NCBI GenBank assembly: GCA_037382465.1
Contig: JARRPX010000008.1
Coordinates: 1-46,333 of the forward strand
DNA length: 46,333 nt
Direction of reading: 5' to 3'
Origin: Anaerolineales bacterium
Lineage (GTDB): Bacteria; Chloroflexota; Anaerolineae; Anaerolineales; E44-bin32
In this document: positions 45,745 through 46,333 of the stretch, one piece after another
How positions within the stretch are numbered: the first letter of the stretch is position 1
Layout of the letters: each line of letters begins with the position of its first letter
The notes under the pieces: generated by a model
Database searches by the model: none
What the model was told of the DNA's origin: nothing
The model's input: the letters and a program-made list of their open reading frames with translations, nothing else
Made by a program: the position numbers and the translations under genes

Positions 45745-46217
45745 AGAGCAAACTGGGAAGCATGGGCGTGGTCACCACTACGCTGGAACAAGTGGTGAAC
45801 TGGAGCCGCACGCGCGCCATGTGGCCGATGCTGTTCGGCCTGGCGTGCTGCGCGATCGAAATGATGGCGGCACAAGCTTCGGATTTCGACATGAGCCGCT
45901 TCGGAATGGAATTGATGCGTGCCAGCCCGCGCCAGAGTGACTTGATGATCGTCGCCGGGCGCGTTTCGCGTAAAATGGGGCCTGTACTGCGCAGATTGTA
46001 CGATCAGATGCCGGATCCCAAATGGGTTTTGGCCATGGGCGATTGCTGCTCGTGTGGGGGCGTTTTCAACAACTATGCCATCATTCCCGGCGTGGACGAG
46101 ATCGTACCGGTCGACATCTACGTCGCCGGCTGCCCGCCAAGACCCGAGGGGTTGATCCACGGTATTCTCACACTCTATGAGAAGGTAAAAAGCGAAGACG
46201 TCAAGACCTGGTCCTGA
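45735..46217 (+). CDS. nuoB: NADH-quinone oxidoreductase subunit B
   Basis: Carries cluster N2, the last iron-sulfur site before quinone. I place the start at GTG 45735, since GGGAG lies seven bases upstream and overlap with nuoA is then short; an ATG at 45714 would overlap more. The cluster ligands are the twin cysteines in [10 protein letters not shown], a cysteine in [14 protein letters not shown] and the one in [10 protein letters not shown]. The middle motif has three cysteines (C-C-S-C), more than the usual one or two; whether the extra ones matter is unknown. 160 residues. Confidence 0.96.
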   Translation: MGLESKLGSMGVVTTTLEQVVNWSRTRAMWPMLFGLACCAIEMMAAQASDFDMSRFGMELMRASPRQSDLMIVAGRVSRKMGPVLRRLYDQMPDPKWVLAMGDCCSCGGVFNNYAIIPGVDEIVPVDIYVAGCPPRPEGLIHGILTLYEKVKSEDVKTWS

Positions 46218-46274
46218 CGCAAAATCATCCGCATTGTTTGACGCCGGATGTTCCGGTCTGCCTGAGGGAAGCGC

Positions 46275-46333
46275 ATGGATGTACTCAATCGAGCCGTTGA
46301 GACTCTGCAGAACGCCTTGAAAGACAAGGTGCT
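46275..46333 (+). CDS. nuoC: NADH-quinone oxidoreductase subunit C (start only)
   Basis: Only the first 19 codons are in the window (MDVLNRAVETLQNALKDKV). GAGGGA lies six bases before ATG 46275. The nuoA-nuoB context and position make nuoC, or a nuoCD fusion, the likely identity; the sequence itself is too short to prove it. Confidence 0.65.
   Translation, partial: MDVLNRAVETLQNALKDKV

Overview
The window reads as a chromosomal segment of a Chloroflexota bacterium, most likely of the Anaerolineae type. This is inferred from gene content and style, not from a database search. The pointers are peptide-binding lipoproteins with 'VVTATP'-type linkers after the lipobox, F420-type split-barrel enzymes, a fused glycyl-tRNA synthetase, an SH3/Ig-like secreted lipoprotein with a Cys-rich tail, a dnaG-rpoD pair and a nuoABC cluster. 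GTG and TTG starts are frequent. There are no phage, IS or CRISPR signatures.

Left part (1-10.7 kb, nearly all on the minus strand): an accessory region. It holds two adjacent F420/FMN split-barrel enzymes (one a two-domain fusion cut by the window edge), an isoprenylcysteine-methyltransferase-like membrane protein, a DUF1232 protein, a CorA channel, a cation diffusion facilitator (plus strand), a large Ig/SH3 lipoprotein, an alpha/beta hydrolase and one unknown small protein. Four members of one small paralogous family (SpoIIAA/STAS-like, about 130 aa) are spread through it; the fourth is broken by a one-base frameshift.

Middle part (11-21.5 kb): a NapH-NapG-like membrane polyferredoxin, an Fpg/Nei-type DNA glycosylase with a LexA-like box inside its promoter, two LiaF-like membrane proteins, a primary-type sigma factor, an AlkZ-related protein, panD, an ECF sigma with a membrane anti-sigma protein and a Nudix hydrolase (overlapping genes), and trmD.

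Peptide-transport region (21.5-30.2 kb): a conventional family-5 binding lipoprotein, then oppD-oppF-binding protein-oppB-oppC. The binding protein inside the operon (25923-27875) is the most striking object in the window. Its two halves are in reversed order: the part that is C-terminal in normal family members sits directly behind the signal peptide, and the normal N-terminal part follows it. This looks like a natural circular permutation, with the new ends at the hinge loop between the lobes.

Right part (30.2-46.3 kb): an unknown membrane protein, a response regulator fused to a Roadblock/LC7-like domain, tRNA-Gln(UUG), glmU, a CorC/HlyC-type CBS protein, cdd, a reversed membrane sulfatase-like gene, recO, glyQS, dnaG, rpoD, and the start of a complex I operon (nuoA, nuoB, beginning of nuoC). 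Several good sigma-70 promoters, at least one apparently leaderless, strong terminators and REP-like palindromes are visible.
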